Source: Prochlorococcus sp. AG-355-N18 (GTDB lineage Bacteria; Cyanobacteriota; Cyanobacteriia; PCC-6307; Cyanobiaceae). Taken from it: a stretch of DNA of 64,000 nucleotides. Positions within the stretch are counted from its first letter, which is position 1. Each line of letters starts with the position of its first letter. The notes below the pieces were generated by a model. That model was not told the origin of the DNA. It saw nothing but the letters and a program-made list of their open reading frames with translations, and ran no database searches. The stretch lies in the NCBI GenBank assembly GCA_003278535.1, contig QCEG01000001.1:124001-188000 (forward strand), read 5' to 3'. The position numbers were made by a program, and so were the translations under genes. Below, one piece after another: positions 60,508 to 64,000 of this stretch.

Positions 60508-61659
60508 TTATTTAACCCACAAAATCTCACTACAATTATTTTCTATCATAATTTGATTGGCTTTAGCCAACTCATCACATGAATTTAGGTGTAAGATAGC
60601 GATATTTCCCTTTTTCTGTTGTACTTTTTGTTCATTCATAGCTTTTTCTAACAAATAAGAATCTTTAAACATCAATAAAATCCTTTTTTTATCTTTCTCT
60701 TCTTCTTTAATTAAATTTCTTAAAATGTCTACTGAAATTGTAAATCCAATCCCATTAAATATTTTCTCATTAGGACTAAATGATCTTACTAACTCATCAT
60801 ATCTTCCGCCTTTTGCAATGACGCTTTTATTTTTACCATTATCCCCTATTAGTTGAAAAACTATTCCTTCATATAAATTTAAGTGAGGTTGAAAAGTGGG
60901 ATCAAGTTGTAATTTCACACTATATTTATTTGATATTTTGGATAATGTTTCAAATAAAAAATTTAAGTCATCTAATGTTTTACTAGTACCAAATATAGTT
61001 TTTAATTTTTTTAATATTGCAATTGGCTCTCCTCGTGTGAATAAAAGATCTTTAAGAATATATTTATCATCTTCATCTATTCCTAATTTAGATAAATTAT
61101 CTTGATCAAAATTAACCAGACTTTTCTTAATTTCTTCAAAATTATTACTTTCATATTTATTTAAGATTAAATCCATTATTTTCGTGGTGCTTACTAGTAG
61201 AAATAAATTACAACCATCCTTCAAATTAATATTATCGATTGAATCAAACAAAATATTAATAACTTCAATTTCTGGGTATTTTGTATCATATCCAATTAAT
61301 TCAATTCCACTTTGCAATTTTTCTTGTAACTTAAATGAATTTTTATTATTTTGTTTTTTATCAAAAACCATTCCATTGGTGAAAAATCTTATAGGTCTTT
61401 TCTTATTTATTAATCTTGTAGATGACAATTTAACAATTGATGTTGTCATTTCTGGTCTAAGACATAATGAATTATTACTTACTATTCCTACAACCTGATT
61501 TTCGTCAATAACGCCACGCCCTTTAATGGTCTCTAAAGTATTTATAAATGAGGGTGAAACTTCTTCATATCCCCATAATTTATAAATACTATTTAAATTA
61601 TTTATGATGTTTGAGTTATTTTTTACATCGACTAATTTAATTTCCTTTATATCGGTCAT
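60508..61659 (-). CDS. hisZ: ATP phosphoribosyltransferase regulatory subunit (HisS-like paralogue)
   Basis: LWGYEEVSPSFINTLETI, LRPEMTTSIVKL, AKGGRYDELVRSF; lacks the anticodon-binding domain of true HisRS. Confidence 0.82.
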   Translation of the reverse strand: MTDIKEIKLVDVKNNSNIINNLNSIYKLWGYEEVSPSFINTLETIKGRGVIDENQVVGIVSNNSLCLRPEMTTSIVKLSSTRLINKKRPIRFFTNGMVFDKKQNNKNSFKLQEKLQSGIELIGYDTKYPEIEVINILFDSIDNINLKDGCNLFLLVSTTKIMDLILNKYESNNFEEIKKSLVNFDQDNLSKLGIDEDDKYILKDLLFTRGEPIAILKKLKTIFGTSKTLDDLNFLFETLSKISNKYSVKLQLDPTFQPHLNLYEGIVFQLIGDNGKNKSVIAKGGRYDELVRSFSPNEKIFNGIGFTISVDILRNLIKEEEKDKKRILLMFKDSYLLEKAMNEQKVQQKKGNIAILHLNSCDELAKANQIMIENNCSEILWVK

Positions 61660-61677
61660 TTTAATATTTAACTAATT

Positions 61678-62526
61678 TTAGGTATAGAGATTTTTTTTAA
61701 ATGGAATGACTTTATTGAGTTCATTTTTTAATTCATTCTCAAGGCTGGGAGAACAAGCTAAAATTCTTCCTGAACTTAAATTAAATTCGCCTGATGGATA
61801 ATCAGAAATAATCCCACCAGCCTCTTTAACAATAATAGCACCGGCCGCTAGGTCCCATACCTCCAATCCTCTTTCCCAATATCCATCTACCTTACCTGCC
61901 GCAACAAATGCTAGATCAACTGCTGCTGCACCTCCTCTTCTAACACCTCTAGTTTTATGTGTTAAGTAACAAAATTCAGCATAATTATTATCCTCTGTCT
62001 CAAATCTGTCATAAGAGAAACCAGTTACAAGTAGACTATCTGAAAGATTAGAGGGATTCGATACTTTAAGTTCACTATCATTGCAGAATGAGCCTAAACC
62101 TATACAGGCTGAATATAGTTCATTTAAATAAGGTACTGATATAGCGCCTATTATTGGCTTGTTTTTATATAAAAGACCAATAGAAGTCCCAAAAAAAGGA
62201 TATCCATGGGAATAATTTGTTGTACCGTCTAATGGGTCAATACACCACGTTAAATCCGAAGATTTGGTTAATTTACCCGATTCCTCCGCATTTATAGATA
62301 TGTTTGGTGTCTCTTCTAATAAATATTCTTTTATTTTATTTTCAACTTCCAAATCTACATTGGTAACTAGATCACCCTTCCTACCCTTTGATGATATTTT
62401 CTGAATTTTATTGTAATTAACTTTTAATATCTCATTACCCATTTGAGCGGAATTCTTGGCTATTTCATACAAAATGGATAAGTTTACTTGATTTGCAAGT
62501 TCCTCTATTTCACTTAATTCAAACAT
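61678..62526 (-). CDS. inositol monophosphatase family protein
   Basis: SINAEESG, CIDPLDGTTNYSHGYPFFGTSIGLL, EVWDLAAGAIIVKEAGG. Confidence 0.94.
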   Translation of the reverse strand: MFELSEIEELANQVNLSILYEIAKNSAQMGNEILKVNYNKIQKISSKGRKGDLVTNVDLEVENKIKEYLLEETPNISINAEESGKLTKSSDLTWCIDPLDGTTNYSHGYPFFGTSIGLLYKNKPIIGAISVPYLNELYSACIGLGSFCNDSELKVSNPSNLSDSLLVTGFSYDRFETEDNNYAEFCYLTHKTRGVRRGGAAAVDLAFVAAGKVDGYWERGLEVWDLAAGAIIVKEAGGIISDYPSGEFNLSSGRILACSPSLENELKNELNKVIPFKKNLYT

Positions 62527-62531
62527 GATAG

Positions 62532-62906
62532 TTAATCTTCCTCAAATTCCCAAGGTGGCGCAACTCTTGTATTTCCCCTCCCAAAATATTGTCCAAATTG
62601 TAAATCGTAAACTTCATCTTCATATGTAGTTTCTACCTCAAGATCTGAAGTTGCTTTAGCGACACAAAGAAGTGCATAACCTTTGTCTTTTAATGCCTGA
62701 GATACACCCATAGCTTCAGGTTGTTGTAAGGTGCCAGATTTAATTTTAACTGCACAACTTGTACAGCAACCATTTCTACATGAAAATGCAAGTTTGAAAC
62801 CTTTTTTTTCAAATTCCTTAAGTATATACTCGTCGCTATTAACCTGCTCTTGGTAGACCTTTCCGGTTTCTTTATTTTTAATCGTGACTGTGAAAGTCTT
62901 TTTCAA
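62532..62906 (-). CDS. [2Fe-2S] ferredoxin
   Basis: SCRNGCCTSCAVKIKSG...YALLCVAKATSDLEVET. Confidence 0.94.
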   Translation of the reverse strand: MKKTFTVTIKNKETGKVYQEQVNSDEYILKEFEKKGFKLAFSCRNGCCTSCAVKIKSGTLQQPEAMGVSQALKDKGYALLCVAKATSDLEVETTYEDEVYDLQFGQYFGRGNTRVAPPWEFEED

Positions 62907-62955
62907 ATAACTTTCCTCAAAAATGGGATGAAAAGGGGTTAAAATGATTATCTTG

Positions 62956-63042
62956 GGAGAGGTGGCCGAGTGGTTGAAGGCGCAGCACTGGAAATGCTGT
63001 ATAAGGGCAACTTTATCGAGGGTTCGAATCCCTCTCTCTCCG
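62956..63042 (+). tRNA. tRNA-Ser (anticodon GGA)
   Basis: GGAGAGGTGGCCGAGTGGTTGAAGGCGCAGCACTGGAAATGCTGTATAAGGGCAACTTTATCGAGGGTTCGAATCCCTCTCTCTCCG, long variable arm. Confidence 0.97.
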
Positions 63043-63254
63043 TTTTATATTAGTTTATTTTGGTTAGCTACATCAACAACTTTGTCTTTATGAAATTTTT
63101 AAAATTGATAGTAATCTTTTTAACAAGTTATAAATAATCTTATTTATTTAAATTAAGTTGAAAATATTTGATTTTTACTATTATATAAAGATATCTAAGA
63201 TAAAAATTAATTAAATTATTAGTAAATTTTGCTTTAATTTAGCGATCTAAAATC

Positions 63255-64000
63255 ATGGGGCAAATAGTTGGAATTGATTTAGGTACTACTAACTCTGTTG
63301 TGGGAGTTATAGAAGCTGGTCGTCCAATTGTTATTGCTAATTCTGAAGGTTCTAGAACTACACCTTCAATAATTGGATTTACAAAAGACAAAGAAATAGT
63401 AATAGGAGACCAAGCTAGAAGACAACTTGTTCTAAATCCCAAGAATACCTTTTATAACCTAAAAAGATTTATTGGTAGTGACTGGGATGAATTAGATGAG
63501 AATAGTATTTCTGTTCCTTACAACGTAAAGGCTAATAATACTGGAAGCGTTAGAGTTCTTAGTCCAAATACAGAAAGAGAGTATGCACCAGAAGAGTTAG
63601 TGAGCTCATTAATTAGAAAATTAATTAATGATGCTGAAACATACCTTGGAGATACTGTTGACTCTGCAGTTATTACAGTTCCTGCTTACTTTAATGAATC
63701 TCAAAGGCAAGCTACAAAAGATTCTGCAATATTAGCTGGTATCAAGGTAGATAGAATTCTAAATGAACCTACTGCTGCTGCTCTAGCTTATGGTTTTGAA
63801 AAAAGTTCTTCTAATAATGTTTTGGTTTTTGATTTAGGAGGAGGAACATTTGATGTTTCATTATTAAAAATATCTAATGGTGTATTTGATGTTAAAGCCA
63901 CTTGCGGCGATACACAGTTGGGAGGAAACAATTTTGATTCAAAAATAGTTGATTGGCTTGCAGAAAAATTTCTAGCTAAACATGATATTGATCTAAGAAG
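63255..64000 (+). CDS. dnaK: molecular chaperone DnaK (3' truncated by window edge)
   Basis: [42 protein letters not shown]...[14 protein letters not shown]; open to window end. Confidence 0.97.
   Translation, partial: MGQIVGIDLGTTNSVVGVIEAGRPIVIANSEGSRTTPSIIGFTKDKEIVIGDQARRQLVLNPKNTFYNLKRFIGSDWDELDENSISVPYNVKANNTGSVRVLSPNTEREYAPEELVSSLIRKLINDAETYLGDTVDSAVITVPAYFNESQRQATKDSAILAGIKVDRILNEPTAAALAYGFEKSSSNNVLVFDLGGGTFDVSLLKISNGVFDVKATCGDTQLGGNNFDSKIVDWLAEKFLAKHDIDLR

Noticed and set aside
63043-63254. CIRCE or other heat-shock element upstream of dnaK
   Set aside because: No TTAGCACTC/GAGTGCTAA or comparable dyad seen by eye in the 212-bp leader
63239-63442. Minus-strand 67-aa ORF at the dnaK start
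   Set aside because: Antisense to the invariant DnaK N-terminus
1-64000. CRISPR arrays, transposases, integrases, phage or toxin-antitoxin modules
   Set aside because: No spaced direct repeats or corresponding protein motifs; both tRNAs are intact with no integrase or duplicated 3' end nearby

Overview
This AT-rich, densely coded window looks like core chromosome from a marine picocyanobacterium, most likely high-light Prochlorococcus. That assignment is inferred from composition, gene content and protein style, not from a database search. I support about 75 protein genes and two tRNAs (Pro-TGG, Ser-GGA). I see no CRISPR array, prophage or transposon. The main blocks are: urease genes ureD(partial)-ureABC; a four-gene set that appears to encode both synthesis and phosphorolytic recycling of glucosylglycerate; trpD-carA; STAS-mrnC-rlmB; gatA-dnaE; rpsO-ruvA; dnaG; a LexA-box-associated umuDC operon with an appended putative zincin; ksgA-ispE-pdhB-secDF; psb28, mnmH and gun4-like; an RsbW-like kinase; glnA with an NtcA-like promoter; lspA-bioY-pyk; scpB-ilvA-dxs-psaK; and htpG, a hisZ-like gene, suhB-like, ferredoxin and the start of dnaK. 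No obviously new defence or mobile system is visible. The best leads are the closed glucosylglycerate cycle, the LexA-linked umuDC-zincin unit, two genes whose conserved N-termini lack any ATG/GTG/TTG start (a STAS anti-sigma antagonist and scpB), the NtcA-like glnA promoter, and several unannotated small membrane proteins. Product names come from recognising sequence motifs by eye.
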